From assembly GCA_947630065.1 (NCBI GenBank), contig CANRGE010000020.1:1-34822 (forward strand): a stretch of 34,822 nucleotides of DNA, read 5' to 3'. Every line of letters starts with the position of its first letter. Within the stretch, counting starts at the first letter, position 1. The position numbers and the translations under genes were made by a program. The notes under the pieces are model-generated. The model worked only from the letters and a program-made list of their open reading frames with translations. It searched no databases and was not told the origin of the DNA. The DNA comes from an uncultured Clostridia bacterium (lineage in GTDB: Bacteria; Bacillota; Clostridia; TANB77; CAG-508). Shown one piece after another: positions 15,197 through 24,072 of this stretch.

Positions 15197-15210
15197 CAAA
15201 CAAATGTTTA
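15197..15210. promoter_or_regulatory. Degenerate LexA (SOS) box before recA
   Basis: CAAACAAATGTTTA keeps the AAC-N4-GTT core and 10 of 14 positions of the Gram-positive SOS box (CGAACATATGTTCG). It is placed just after the -10 box, a usual repressor position. The match is weak enough that chance cannot be excluded. Confidence 0.35.
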
Positions 15211-15228
15211 AGAGGAGGAAATATTATA

Positions 15229-16284
15229 ATGAGTACAGAAATATCAGAAAAAAGAAAAGCACTTGAAGCTGCAATGAGTCAAATAGAAAAACAATTTGGA
15301 AAAGGTTCAGTAATGAAACTTGGAGAATTTCAAGCAATGAACGTAGAAGCAATTCCTACAGGAGCATTAGGATTAGATATAGCATTAGGAATAGGTGGAG
15401 TTCCAAGAGGAAGAATTATAGAAATATTTGGACCAGAATCATCTGGAAAAACAACTTTAGCTTTACATGTAATAGCAGAAGCACAAAAATCAGGAGGAGA
15501 AGCAGCATTTATAGATGCAGAACATGCATTAGACCCAGTATATGCAAAACACTTAGGTGTAGATATAGATAATTTAATTGTATCTCAACCAGATACAGGT
15601 GAACAAGCTTTAGAAATAACAGAAAGCTTAGTAAGAAGCGGAGCATTAGATGTAATAGTAGTAGACTCTGTTGCAGCATTAGTTCCAAAAGCAGAAATAG
15701 ATGGAGATATGGGAGATTCTCATATAGGACTACAAGCAAGACTTATGTCTCAAGCATTGCGTAAACTTGCAGGAGCAATAAATAAATCAAAAACAGTTCT
15801 AATATTTATAAATCAATTAAGAGAAAAAGTTGGAATAATGTTTGGAAATCCAGAAACTACACCAGGAGGAAGAGCATTAAAATTCTATTCTTCAGTAAGG
15901 CTAGATATAAGAAAAGTAGAAAACATAAAACAAGACGGAGAAGTAATTGGTAATAGAGCAAAAGTAAAAGTAGTAAAAAATAAAGTTGCTCCACCATTTA
16001 GGGAAGCAGAATTTGATATAGTATATGGAAAAGGAATATCAAAAGAAGGCAATATATTAGATATGGCTGTAAATTTAGACATTATAGAAAAAAGTGGATC
16101 ATGGTTTAGTTATAATGGCGAAAGAGTAGGACAAGGAAGAGAAAATGTTAAAAAATATTTAGAAGAAAATCCACAAGTAATGGAAGAAATAGAAAAGAAA
16201 ATTAGAGACAATTTTGCACAAGCTTTTGAAAAAAGTCTAGATGTTACAGAAATAGAAGAAACAGAAGATGAAGAAATAGACTAA
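15229..16284 (+). CDS. recA: Recombinase RecA
   Basis: RecA forms filaments on single-stranded DNA, carries out strand exchange and activates LexA cleavage. The 351-aa protein is complete: Walker A GPESSGKT at 68-75, Walker B region [10 protein letters not shown], the L2 loop with [20 protein letters not shown], and an acidic C-terminal tail ([11 protein letters not shown]) that normally restrains DNA binding. Start ATG 15229 follows AGAGGAGG. recX follows after a hairpin, the usual pairing of the recombinase with its inhibitor. Confidence 0.99.
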   Translation: MSTEISEKRKALEAAMSQIEKQFGKGSVMKLGEFQAMNVEAIPTGALGLDIALGIGGVPRGRIIEIFGPESSGKTTLALHVIAEAQKSGGEAAFIDAEHALDPVYAKHLGVDIDNLIVSQPDTGEQALEITESLVRSGALDVIVVDSVAALVPKAEIDGDMGDSHIGLQARLMSQALRKLAGAINKSKTVLIFINQLREKVGIMFGNPETTPGGRALKFYSSVRLDIRKVENIKQDGEVIGNRAKVKVVKNKVAPPFREAEFDIVYGKGISKEGNILDMAVNLDIIEKSGSWFSYNGERVGQGRENVKKYLEENPQVMEEIEKKIRDNFAQAFEKSLDVTEIEETEDEEID

Positions 16285-16290
16285 AAAACT

Positions 16291-16327
16291 ATGAGACATA
16301 CGTAAATAAAGCGTTTGTCTCATTTTT
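16291..16327 (+). terminator. Terminator/attenuator between recA and recX
   Basis: ATGAGACA pairs with TGTCTCAT, with an inner ACG/CGT pairing, followed by TTTTTG. Since recX starts only 17 nt later, this probably lowers recX expression relative to recA by partial readthrough. Confidence 0.7.
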
Positions 16328-16343
16328 GAAAAAGGAGACAAAT

Positions 16344-16781
16344 ATGTATACAGTAGAAGAATTTGATTTAGCAAAATCAAAAGTTATGAATTATATAATG
16401 TATAAAAAAAGAAGCGAATACGAAGTAAAAAATAAATTTCAAAACACTATACAAGAAGATATGTTGTGTGATATTATAGAATATGTTAAAGAAGCAGGAT
16501 ACTTAAATGATAATGAATATATACAAAAAACTGTAAATGAATATAAAGCATTAAAGAATTTATCAATATATGAAATACAATATAAATTGTATCAAAAAGG
16601 AATAAAAAGAGAAGACATAGAAGACTACATTGCATCTAATTATGAACAATTAAATTCTTATGAAATTAATTCAATCAAAAATATTGTAAGTAAAAAAGAA
16701 AAATCAATGACACCTGAAGAAATAGAAATGTATCTTGCAAAAAAAGGATTTAAAGAAGAAAATATAAAGGAAGTATTATAA
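16344..16781 (+). CDS. recX: Regulatory protein RecX
   Basis: RecX/OraA binds RecA filaments and limits or modulates strand exchange. The 145-aa product has the tandem three-helix pattern of the family: AKSKVMNYIMYKKRSEYEV at the start, EYVKEAGYLNDNEYIQ, and YEIQYKLYQKGIKREDIE in the middle. A TTG six codons upstream (16326) is in frame, but ATG 16344 lies 6 nt after AAAGGAG and gives the normal family start. The stop overlaps the scpA start by one base (TAATG), so translation is probably coupled. Confidence 0.88.
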   Translation: MYTVEEFDLAKSKVMNYIMYKKRSEYEVKNKFQNTIQEDMLCDIIEYVKEAGYLNDNEYIQKTVNEYKALKNLSIYEIQYKLYQKGIKREDIEDYIASNYEQLNSYEINSIKNIVSKKEKSMTPEEIEMYLAKKGFKEENIKEVL

Positions 16782-17536
16782 TGCAAAAAATATTAACATT
16801 ACAAACAAGTAAATATGCAATAAAAATAGAAAATTTTGAAGGACCATTAGATTTGTTATGTCATTTAATAGATAAAAATAAATTAGATATCTATGAAATA
16901 AAAATAAGTGAGATTGCAGATCAATATATTGAGTATATAAACAAAATGGAAGAAATGAATTTAGAAGTAACAAGCGAATTTTTAATAATGGCATCAACAT
17001 TACTTTTAATAAAATCAAAAGGCTTATTACCAAAACAAGAGGAAGATGAAGAAGAAATTACAGAAGAACAGTTAATACAAAGAATAATAGACTATAAAAA
17101 ATATAAAGAAATAACAAAGGTATTAAAACAAAATTATGAAGAATATTCAAGAAGAATATTTAAAAATCAAGAAACAATACAATTACCAAAACAAAAATTA
17201 GAAAAGGAATATAGCAAAGACATTATTCCACAAATATATTCAGAAATAATAGAAAGAAATAAAAATAGATTAAATCAAAATGCAGACAACATAAAGAAAA
17301 TTGCAATAACAGATACATTTACAGTTGCAAGTAAAGTAAAAGAAATGTTTAGAGAATTATTAAAAAGACCAAAATTTATATTTAATAAAATGTATACATT
17401 ATCAAAATGTAATAAAAATGAAGTGGTAACAGCATTTTCAGGATTACTAGAATTAACTAGAAGAGATAAAGTAAATGCTACACAAGAAGAATTGTTTGGA
17501 GACATTCTTGTAGAAAAGAAACAAAAAATTGGATAA
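16781..17536 (+). CDS. scpA: Chromosome segregation and condensation protein ScpA
   Basis: ScpA is the kleisin subunit that, with ScpB, bridges the SMC dimer in chromosome condensation. The 251-aa product has the N-terminal FEGPLDLLCHLIDKNKLDIY signature, the MASTLLLIKSKGLLP helix, a charged linker, and a C-terminal winged-helix ending in ELTRRDKVNATQEELFGDI. scpB, usually the next gene, is absent here and a DUF2953 gene follows instead. The start overlaps the recX stop, showing tight coupling. Confidence 0.95.
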   Translation: MQKILTLQTSKYAIKIENFEGPLDLLCHLIDKNKLDIYEIKISEIADQYIEYINKMEEMNLEVTSEFLIMASTLLLIKSKGLLPKQEEDEEEITEEQLIQRIIDYKKYKEITKVLKQNYEEYSRRIFKNQETIQLPKQKLEKEYSKDIIPQIYSEIIERNKNRLNQNADNIKKIAITDTFTVASKVKEMFRELLKRPKFIFNKMYTLSKCNKNEVVTAFSGLLELTRRDKVNATQEELFGDILVEKKQKIG

Positions 17537-17638
17537 TGTTTAAAATAAGAAAAATATGGAAAAACTAATATCAAGATTACATCAATTATAAATAATTTTA
17601 GAGAAAAATCTAAATTATTATAAAAGAAGGTGAAAATA

Positions 17639-18271
17639 ATGATAGTAGTTTTTTTTATATGCTTTTTTGCAATTATTGCATTAATAATAGCGATTCTATT
17701 GCTTAGTGTACTAAAAATAGATATAGAAAAATTAGTAATAAATAATATTAATCACAAGATAAAATTTAATTTAGAAAGTAATATACAAATTTGGTTATTA
17801 AACAGATTAAAAATACTAAATATAAAAATAACTGATGAAACTCTAAAAAAATTAAATATTAATGAAAAAATGAAACAATTAGATATAAAGAAAATAGAAA
17901 GCACAATGCTTTCACCAAAAGAAACTATAACCTTAATAAAAAAGCTAAATATAAAATTAGGAAAAATAGATTTAAAAATAGCATTAGGAACAGTTAATGT
18001 TATATTAACATCAATGCTTACTGTTATAATATCAACGATATTAAGTTTTATTCTAGCAAAAACGGTAAAAGAATATAAAAAATCTAAATATTATTATAAT
18101 ATACAACCTAACTATAATGGAAAAAATATAGTAAATTTGGATTTAAACTGTATAATTGAATTCAAAATAGTACATATTATTTATATAATATATATTTTGA
18201 TAAAAAGAAAGAGAGTTGATAAAAATGAGCGAGCATCCAATAGAAGGACTTATGATTACAGCTATGAATAG
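17639..18271 (+). CDS. DUF2953 membrane protein, YtfI-like
   Basis: The 210-aa protein starts with a strong membrane helix (residues 1-25) and resembles DUF2953 (B. subtilis YtfI), a family of unknown function that is usually encoded just before gerW/ytfJ. It has a second hydrophobic segment near 120-140 and a short C-terminal helix followed by a basic tail that ends RASNRRTYDYSYE. The family is Lys/Ile-rich here and weakly conserved. GTG 17630 is in frame, but ATG 17639 has better spacing from AGAAGGTG. It overlaps gerW by 47 nt in another frame. Confidence 0.7.
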   Translation: MIVVFFICFFAIIALIIAILLLSVLKIDIEKLVINNINHKIKFNLESNIQIWLLNRLKILNIKITDETLKKLNINEKMKQLDIKKIESTMLSPKETITLIKKLNIKLGKIDLKIALGTVNVILTSMLTVIISTILSFILAKTVKEYKKSKYYYNIQPNYNGKNIVNLDLNCIIEFKIVHIIYIIYILIKRKRVDKNERASNRRTYDYSYE

Positions 18272-18911
18272 TATAAAAGATATGATAGATGTAAATACAA
18301 TTATAGGTGAGCCTATTCATGCATTTAATAATACTGTAATAATACCAATTTCAAAAGTATGTTTTGGATTTGCAGCAGGTGGAAGTGAATTTAGAGGAGA
18401 AACAATAAATGAATATAGTAAAAAAGAAAAGGAAGAAGAAATACAATATAGACTTCCATTTGGTGGAGGAAGCGGAGCAGGAGTTAATGTTAATCCAGTA
18501 GCATTTTTAGTAATTCAATCTAACAATGTAAAATTATTACCTGTAAATCATGCATCATCTGTAGATAAATTATTAGATTATATTCCAGACTTAATAGAAA
18601 AAGCAAATTCATTATTAAATAAAAATATGCAAAATAAAAAAGAAGAAAAGAAAGAAGAGAAAAAGGAAGAAAGAAAAGAAGAAAAAAATAAAGTAAAACG
18701 TCAAGAAGAAAAGAATAGTAATATACCTAACAATATAGAATTTGAGAACAATAATATACCAAAACCCAAAATAAAAAAAGTTGTAACCCCAGAGGTAGAA
18801 AAAATTACACCACCAATTACACAACCAAATGTAGAAGATTACGAAGTAGAATATGTAGAGCAAGAACCAGGCGACATAGAATATGAAGAATTTGATAAAT
18901 ATGATGATTAA
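18225..18911 (+). CDS. gerW: Sporulation/germination protein GerW (YtfJ)
   Basis: GerW is a spore protein required for proper germination responses in Bacillus. Residues 1-125 match the family closely: EHPIEGLM near the start, DVNTIIGEPIHAFNNTVIIP, VCFGFAAGGSEF, the glycine-rich FGGGSGAGVNVNPVAFLVI, and the DKLLDYIPDLIEK helix. After this comes an unusual extension of about 95 residues: a Lys/Glu stretch rich in KKEE repeats and an acidic Pro/Val tail, probably unstructured. TTG 18216 is in frame upstream, but ATG 18225 lies 9 nt after GAGAG and gives the family start MSEHPIEG. Confidence 0.9.
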   Translation: MSEHPIEGLMITAMNSIKDMIDVNTIIGEPIHAFNNTVIIPISKVCFGFAAGGSEFRGETINEYSKKEKEEEIQYRLPFGGGSGAGVNVNPVAFLVIQSNNVKLLPVNHASSVDKLLDYIPDLIEKANSLLNKNMQNKKEEKKEEKKEERKEEKNKVKRQEEKNSNIPNNIEFENNNIPKPKIKKVVTPEVEKITPPITQPNVEDYEVEYVEQEPGDIEYEEFDKYDD

Positions 18912-18917
18912 AAAATA

Positions 18918-18950
18918 GACCTATTGTTGCTAAAAAACAATAGGTCTTAA
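18918..18950 (+). terminator. Hairpin terminator of gerW
   Basis: GACCTATTGTT at 18918-18928 pairs with AACAATAGGTC at 18936-18946, followed by a short TT. Confidence 0.65.
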
Positions 18951-19028
18951 AAATATGAAATAATAAGTATCCGCAAGGAAAAAAACAATATGGTACATTT
19001 AAAATTAATATAAAATTACATAAATGTA

Positions 19029-19057
19029 TTGATATTTTTTTATATTTAATATAAAAT
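19029..19057 (+). promoter_or_regulatory. Sigma-A promoter of the HD gene and secDF
   Basis: TTGATA at 19029-19034, 17-bp spacer, TAAAAT at 19052-19057. secD and secF follow the HD gene closely and probably share this promoter. Confidence 0.65.
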
Positions 19058-19085
19058 CTATAAAGATTTTGTTACGGAGGAAGAA

Positions 19086-19745
19086 ATGATAACGTTAGAT
19101 GATGTTAAAAAAAACGAAGAGGTACAAGCCTTAATAGAAGGAACTCAAAAACAGCTAAATGTATTAGGCTTTACGGAACATTCATATAGACACATAGGAA
19201 TAGTATCAAAAAGAGCGGCAGATATATTAGAAACTTTTGGATATCCGCAAGAAAGAATAGAACTTGCAAAAATTGCAGGATATTTACACGATATTGGCAA
19301 TTGCGTAAATAGAAATGACCATGCACAATCAGGAGCAATTTTAGCTTATCAAATATTAAAAGAAATGGGAATGCCTCATGAAGAAAGAACAGAAATTATG
19401 ATGGCAATAGGAAATCATGATGAACAAACAGGAACAGCAATAAGCGATATATCAGCAGCATTAATATTAGCAGACAAATCAGATGTGCATAGGGATAGGG
19501 TTGTTAATAAAAATATTGCTACTTTCGGAAAGCATGATAGAGTAAATTATGCAGTAACAGATACAAAATTAATATTAGATAAAGAAAATAAAAAAATAAT
19601 ATTATCAATACAAATAGACACAAAAATTTGTCCAGTATTAGACTATTTTGAAATATTTATGGAAAGAACAATGATGAGTAAATATGCAGCAAAATATTTA
19701 GGAATATGGTTTGAATTGATAATAAATAATTTAAAATTATTATAA
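19086..19745 (+). CDS. HD-domain phosphohydrolase next to secDF
   Basis: The 219-aa soluble protein has an HD metal site: H36 (EHSYRH), H68-D69 (YLHDIGN), H79 (NDHAQSG), H111-D112 (GNHDEQTG) and D130 (LILADKSDVHRDRV). The HDIGN and HAxxGA pattern fits small HD hydrolases acting on nucleotides or related phosphoesters. The substrate is unknown. HD genes of this type are often beside secD in Clostridia. Start ATG 19086 lies 6 nt after ACGGAGG. secD begins 19 nt after its stop, which suggests a common transcript. Confidence 0.75.
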   Translation: MITLDDVKKNEEVQALIEGTQKQLNVLGFTEHSYRHIGIVSKRAADILETFGYPQERIELAKIAGYLHDIGNCVNRNDHAQSGAILAYQILKEMGMPHEERTEIMMAIGNHDEQTGTAISDISAALILADKSDVHRDRVVNKNIATFGKHDRVNYAVTDTKLILDKENKKIILSIQIDTKICPVLDYFEIFMERTMMSKYAAKYLGIWFELIINNLKLL

Positions 19746-19764
19746 TGAAGAAAGGTGAGATTTA

Positions 19765-21123
19765 ATGAAAACAAAAAAATTAACTAAAATTTTAATAGTC
19801 TTAATAATATTAGCATTAGCACTAATATCATTTGCAGGAATATATGTAAAAAGAAATAATATTTTACCAGACTATAACATAAGTATGAGTTTAAAAGGTG
19901 CAAGAAACGTAAAATTAGTACCAGATGATTCATCAGAAGAAGTGACATATGATCCAGAAGGAAATGAAACAACAGAAGGAACAAATGAAGATGGAACATT
20001 AAAAGAAGGATATACAAAAGAATTAAAATATGCAAATACACAAGAAGTATTAAATGAAGAAAATTATGAACAAGCAAAAAAAATACTACAAAAAAGATTT
20101 GAAAAATTAGGACTACAAGAATATACAATAGCAGCAAATTATGATAATGGAGAAATATCTATACAAATTCCAGAAGGTTCAGATGCAGATACTATAATAT
20201 CTTATTTGACATATAAAGGAGAATTTACAATACAAGATAGTGAAACAGAAGAAGTATTAATAAATAATGATGATATAAAAGATTGTAAAGTGTTATATAG
20301 TTCGTCAACATCAGGCCTTACTGTATTAGTTAGAATAGAATTTAACAAAGAAGGAACTCAAAAATTAAAAGATATAACAAATACATATGTAGCAACAACA
20401 TCAGAAGATGGAACAGAAACAGAAAAAACGGTAACATTAAAATTAGATAATGAAACATTAATACAAACATCATTTGATGAGGAGAATTCACAAGGAATAT
20501 TACAATTAACAGTAGGAACAGCAAGTACAACAAGCGAAGACATAAATACATATATACAACAAGGTGCAGGAATATCTTCATTAATTTCAAGTGGAGAAAT
20601 GAACGTTCAATATAAATTAGATGAAAATGTTTATATACAATCATATTTGCAAGAAAAATTACCAATAATAATGATTACATTAATAGACGTATTAGCAGTA
20701 ATATTATTAGCAATGTATTTAGTAAAAGGAAGAAAAGGAGCATTTGCAAGTGTATCTGTAATAGGTTTTATAGCTTTATTATTAATAGTATTAAGATATA
20801 CAAATGTTGTAATTTCTATAGAATCAATAGTATCATTTATAATAGTAACAATAGCAGATATAATTTTATTAAATTATGTAATTAATGAAATTAATAAAAA
20901 TGAAAAATCAATAAATGCAATATGGGGAGATACTTATAAAAAATATGCAAAAATATATGCACCATTAGCAATTATTTCAATTGTATTTACATTTATAAAA
21001 TCTACACAAATAGCAAGTATTGGTATGGTAATGTTCTGGGGCTTATTAGTATTAGCAGTATATAATGTGTTAATAACAAAAGTATTATTAGCAGATGTAA
21101 AAGAAAAAAGCAAAAAAGATTAG
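19765..21123 (+). CDS. secD: SecD-like protein-export membrane protein, divergent
   Basis: SecD with SecF uses proton movement to help preproteins cross through SecYEG. The 452-aa product has the SecD layout: one N-terminal membrane helix (about 8-28), a large extracellular region (30-290) and five C-terminal membrane helices. It is divergent: the usual DLxGG-type motif after the first helix reads SLKGARNVKL, and the middle region carries Glu/Thr-rich insertions (DPEGNETTEGTNEDG). A conserved-looking Asp lies in a membrane helix (VTIADIILLNY). Assignment rests on layout and the adjacent secF-like gene; exact function may have changed. Confidence 0.7.
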   Translation: MKTKKLTKILIVLIILALALISFAGIYVKRNNILPDYNISMSLKGARNVKLVPDDSSEEVTYDPEGNETTEGTNEDGTLKEGYTKELKYANTQEVLNEENYEQAKKILQKRFEKLGLQEYTIAANYDNGEISIQIPEGSDADTIISYLTYKGEFTIQDSETEEVLINNDDIKDCKVLYSSSTSGLTVLVRIEFNKEGTQKLKDITNTYVATTSEDGTETEKTVTLKLDNETLIQTSFDEENSQGILQLTVGTASTTSEDINTYIQQGAGISSLISSGEMNVQYKLDENVYIQSYLQEKLPIIMITLIDVLAVILLAMYLVKGRKGAFASVSVIGFIALLLIVLRYTNVVISIESIVSFIIVTIADIILLNYVINEINKNEKSINAIWGDTYKKYAKIYAPLAIISIVFTFIKSTQIASIGMVMFWGLLVLAVYNVLITKVLLADVKEKSKKD

Positions 21124-21137
21124 GAGGAACATTAACT

Positions 21138-21797
21138 ATGAAAAAAATAATGAATAATAAAAAATTGGTATATGGAGTAATATTAGCAATTATAGTAATA
21201 GGAATAATTGTAACTTGTGTATTTAAATTAAACTTTAGTTTAATGTATAGAGAACATACAAAAATAACAATATATTTAGGAAAAGATTATGAATTAAAAG
21301 ACATAAAAGCAATAGCAAAAGAAGTATTTGAAAAACAAAAAATAGAACTACAAAAAGTAGAGATATATAATGATACACCAGTTATAAATGTAGAAAATGT
21401 ATCAGATGAACAATTAGAAAACCTAAAAACAAAAATAGCTGAAAAATATGAGGTAGAAGCAACAGATGATTTAATAGCAACAAGTAGTGTGGCACATATT
21501 AGAGGAAGAGATTTAGTTATGCCATATGTATTGCCAATAGGAATATCAACATTAATAATATTAGCATATGTAGCAATAGCTTATAGAAAATTAGGAATAG
21601 TAAAAGCAATAATTAATTTAATAGTAAGATTAGTATTAGCAGAAGCTTTAGTACTTAGTATAATAGCTATATTTAGACTACCAATAGGAATATATACAAT
21701 GCCAATAGCAATATTTGTATATGTAATGGTAATAATAGCTACAATGTATAATTATCAAAATATATCAGACAAAAAAGTAAAGGAAAAGAAAAAATAA
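21138..21797 (+). CDS. secF: SecF-like membrane protein, short and divergent
   Basis: The 219-aa protein lies 14 nt after secD, in the usual secD-secF order. It has one N-terminal helix (about 10-30), an extracellular domain ending in SSVAHIRGRDL, and about three C-terminal membrane helices (130-150, 157-180, 183-206). Typical SecF is near 300 aa with six helices and a YSxNDTIVVFDR motif; both that motif and the last two helices are missing. It ends in a basic tail. The assignment relies on position and layout. Confidence 0.62.
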   Translation: MKKIMNNKKLVYGVILAIIVIGIIVTCVFKLNFSLMYREHTKITIYLGKDYELKDIKAIAKEVFEKQKIELQKVEIYNDTPVINVENVSDEQLENLKTKIAEKYEVEATDDLIATSSVAHIRGRDLVMPYVLPIGISTLIILAYVAIAYRKLGIVKAIINLIVRLVLAEALVLSIIAIFRLPIGIYTMPIAIFVYVMVIIATMYNYQNISDKKVKEKKK

Positions 21798-21859
21798 TTA
21801 ATCTATTGTAATAAAATAATATTCAAACTAAGTTTGCACATTAAGAAAGGATGTAATTT

Positions 21860-23245
21860 ATGGTAGAAAAATCAATGGATAAAATAGTAAATCTATGCAA
21901 AGCAAGAGGATATGTGTATCCAGGTTCTGAAATATATGGTGGACTTGCAAATACGTGGGATTATGGACCATTAGGAAATGAACTTAAAAATAATATAAAA
22001 TCAGCATGGAGAAAAAAATTCATACAAGAACAACCTAATATTGTAGGTTTAGATGCAGCAATTCTTATGAATCCAGAAACATGGGTAGCATCAGGACATG
22101 TAGGAGGATTTAGTGATCCACTTATAGATTGTAAAGAATGTAAAACAAGACATAGAGCAGATAAATTAATAGAAGAATGGGCACATAATAATGGCAAAGA
22201 CTTAATTGCAGATGGAATGACAGAAAAACAATTAATAGACTTTATTGTAGAAAATAAAATACCATGTCCAAATTGTGGGAAAACAAACTTTACAGATATT
22301 AGAAAATTCAATTTAATGTTTAAAACATTTCAAGGAGTAACAGAAGATACTGCAGCACAAATATATTTGAGACCAGAAACAGCACAAGGAATATTTGTAG
22401 ACTTCAAAAATGTTTTGCGAACATCGAGAAAAAAAATGCCAATGGGAATAGCTCAAATAGGAAAAGCATTTAGAAATGAAATAACACCAGGGAACTTCAT
22501 ATTTAGAACAAGAGAATTTGAGCAAATGGAATTAGAATTTTTTGTTAAACCAGGTACCGACTTAGAGTGGCATACATATTGGAAAGAATACTGTAAAAAT
22601 TGGTTGTTAAGTTTAGGAATGAAAGAAGAAAATATTAGACTAAGAGATCACTCAAAAGAAGAATTAGTATTTTATTCTAAAGCAACAACAGATATAGAAT
22701 TTGCATTTCCATTTGGTTGGGGAGAATTATGGGGAATAGCAGATAGAACAGACTACGATTTAAAACAACATATGGAACATTCTAAACAAGACTTAACATA
22801 TCAAGATCCAGAAACAAACGAAAAATACATACCATATGTAATAGAACCATCATTAGGAGCAGATAGAGTATTACTAGCATTTCTATGTAATGCATATGAT
22901 GAAGAAGAAGTATCAGAAGGAGATGTAAGAACAGTATTACATTTACATCCAGCACTTGCACCATATAAGGTTGCTGTATTACCTCTATCAAAAAAATTAA
23001 GTGAAAAATCACAAGAAATATATGAAAGACTATCAAAAAAATTTATGTGTGATTATGATGAAACTGGAAGTATAGGAAAAAGATATAGAAGAGAAGACGA
23101 AATAGGAACACCATATTGTGTAACAATAGATTTTGACACATTAGAAGATGAATCAGTAACTATAAGAGACAGAGATACAATGGAACAAATACGCTTACCA
23201 ATAAACGAAATAGAGAAATGGCTAGAAGAAAAAATACAATTCTAA
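21860..23245 (+). CDS. glyQS: Glycyl-tRNA synthetase, single-chain type
   Basis: This class II synthetase charges tRNA-Gly. The 461-aa protein is the alpha2 type found in many Firmicutes, archaea and eukaryotes. Visible features are TWDYGPLG at 32-39, a zinc site with C91, C94, C136 and C139, motif 2 ([14 protein letters not shown], about 211-224), motif 3 ([14 protein letters not shown]), and an anticodon-binding C-terminal domain. Start ATG 21860 follows AAAGGATG. I see no T-box leader in the short upstream spacer. It contains the only in-frame CGC codon I found in the window (23192-23194) as well as a CGA. Confidence 0.97.
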   Translation: MVEKSMDKIVNLCKARGYVYPGSEIYGGLANTWDYGPLGNELKNNIKSAWRKKFIQEQPNIVGLDAAILMNPETWVASGHVGGFSDPLIDCKECKTRHRADKLIEEWAHNNGKDLIADGMTEKQLIDFIVENKIPCPNCGKTNFTDIRKFNLMFKTFQGVTEDTAAQIYLRPETAQGIFVDFKNVLRTSRKKMPMGIAQIGKAFRNEITPGNFIFRTREFEQMELEFFVKPGTDLEWHTYWKEYCKNWLLSLGMKEENIRLRDHSKEELVFYSKATTDIEFAFPFGWGELWGIADRTDYDLKQHMEHSKQDLTYQDPETNEKYIPYVIEPSLGADRVLLAFLCNAYDEEEVSEGDVRTVLHLHPALAPYKVAVLPLSKKLSEKSQEIYERLSKKFMCDYDETGSIGKRYRREDEIGTPYCVTIDFDTLEDESVTIRDRDTMEQIRLPINEIEKWLEEKIQF

Positions 23246-23255
23246 GAATCTTAGG

Positions 23256-23284
23256 GATGTAAGAGATTACATCTCTATTTTTTG
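23256..23284 (+). terminator. Rho-independent terminator of glyQS
   Basis: GATGTAA at 23256-23262, loop GAGA, TTACATC at 23267-23273, then TCTATTTTTTG. Confidence 0.8.
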
Positions 23285-23323
23285 TAATTTTTACAAAAAA
23301 ATTACAAAAAATCCAACTTTTTG

Positions 23324-23352
23324 TTGACATACTAAAATAAACGTTATATAAT
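23324..23352 (+). promoter_or_regulatory. Consensus promoter of the S10-spc operon
   Basis: TTGACA at 23324-23329, 17-bp spacer, TATAAT at 23347-23352. This is a perfect sigma-A match about 330 nt before rpsJ. It is the only strong promoter seen before the ribosomal cluster. Confidence 0.85.
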
Positions 23353-23358
23353 AGTTGG

Positions 23359-23682
23359 GCATGTAGATTTGCGATGAAGTGGAATGTGGCTACATCCTTA
23401 GGGATGGAGGGAACTTCCATGGAGTATGTCTTGGCTTAGACCGGGCGGTAAGTTATTTAAATTCTGGAAAAATAATCTAGAAATTAAATATGCAAAACAT
23501 AAATTATCTATATGACCTTAGGGAAATTTAGAAAAATATGAATTTGCATTGTTAAAAATAAAGCACTTATCCCAAGAAAAATCATGCAAAAACTTGGGTT
23601 TTATAATTGGAGTTTAAGAAACACCAGGGTGCGTTTATAACTTGCCAAGGTACATTAAATAATTTAAGGAGGGAAATATACT
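23359..23682 (+). ncRNA. Structured leader of the S10 operon
   Basis: The 5' untranslated region is about 320 nt, less A+T-rich at its start than surrounding spacers. It can form ATGTAG (23361-23366) with CTACAT (23390-23395), CATCC with GGATG (23393-23397 and 23402-23406), and ATGGAGG with CTTCCAT (23404-23410 and 23414-23420); some of these exclude each other. CCTTAGGG occurs at 23396 and 23516. A terminator-like CCCAAG...CTTGGGTTTT lies at 23571-23602. The likely role is autoregulation of ribosomal protein synthesis, by inference. I do not recognise a known Rfam leader class. Confidence 0.5.
23571..23604 (+). terminator. Possible attenuator in the S10 leader
   Basis: CCCAAG at 23571-23576 pairs with CTTGGG at 23593-23598, followed by TTTTAT. 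The loop is long (16 nt) and A-rich, with AAAAA on both sides. Confidence 0.4.
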
Positions 23683-24012
23683 ATGGCAACAACAAATCAA
23701 ATGGTAGGAAGCGAAAAGATAAGAATAAGATTAAAAGCTTATGACCATGTTGTTTTAGAACAGTCTGCTGAAAAAATAGTAGATACTGCTAAAAGAACAG
23801 GAGCAAAAGTTTCAGGTCCTATTCCATTACCTACACAAAAAGAAGTTGTAACAATTTTACGTTGTCCTCACAAATACAAAGATTCAAGAGAACAATTTGA
23901 AATGAGAACACATAAAAGAGTTATAGACATTCTTTACCCAACACAAAAAACTGTTGATAGTCTAATGAAATTAGATTTACCAGCTGGTGTTGATATAGAA
24001 ATAAAATTATAA
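23683..24012 (+). CDS. rpsJ: 30S ribosomal protein S10
   Basis: S10 is part of the 30S head and also works as NusE in antitermination. The 109-aa product has [20 protein letters not shown] near its start and the signature [16 protein letters not shown]. It is about 7 residues longer at the N terminus than usual. ATG 23683 is chosen because AAGGAGGG (23666-23673) is correctly spaced; an alternative ATG at 23701 lacks one. First gene of the operon; tuf, often upstream, is absent here. Confidence 0.98.
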   Translation: MATTNQMVGSEKIRIRLKAYDHVVLEQSAEKIVDTAKRTGAKVSGPIPLPTQKEVVTILRCPHKYKDSREQFEMRTHKRVIDILYPTQKTVDSLMKLDLPAGVDIEIKL

Positions 24013-24072
24013 TTATCAAATTAATTAAACCATGCTGACAATGTCAGCCAATAGTTAGGAGGAAAAATAAAA

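Noticed and set aside
21798-21859. T-box or other riboswitch before glyQS
   Set aside because: The spacer has only 62 nt, with no T-box sequence or specifier stem; only CAAAC-TAA-GTTTG is present.
23419-23439. Tiny leader peptide MEYVLA in the S10 leader, after GGAGGG
   Set aside because: The Shine-Dalgarno and start codon are paired in the ATGGAGG-GAA-CTTCCAT hairpin, and the six-residue peptide shows no run of regulatory codons. Structure is the simpler reading.
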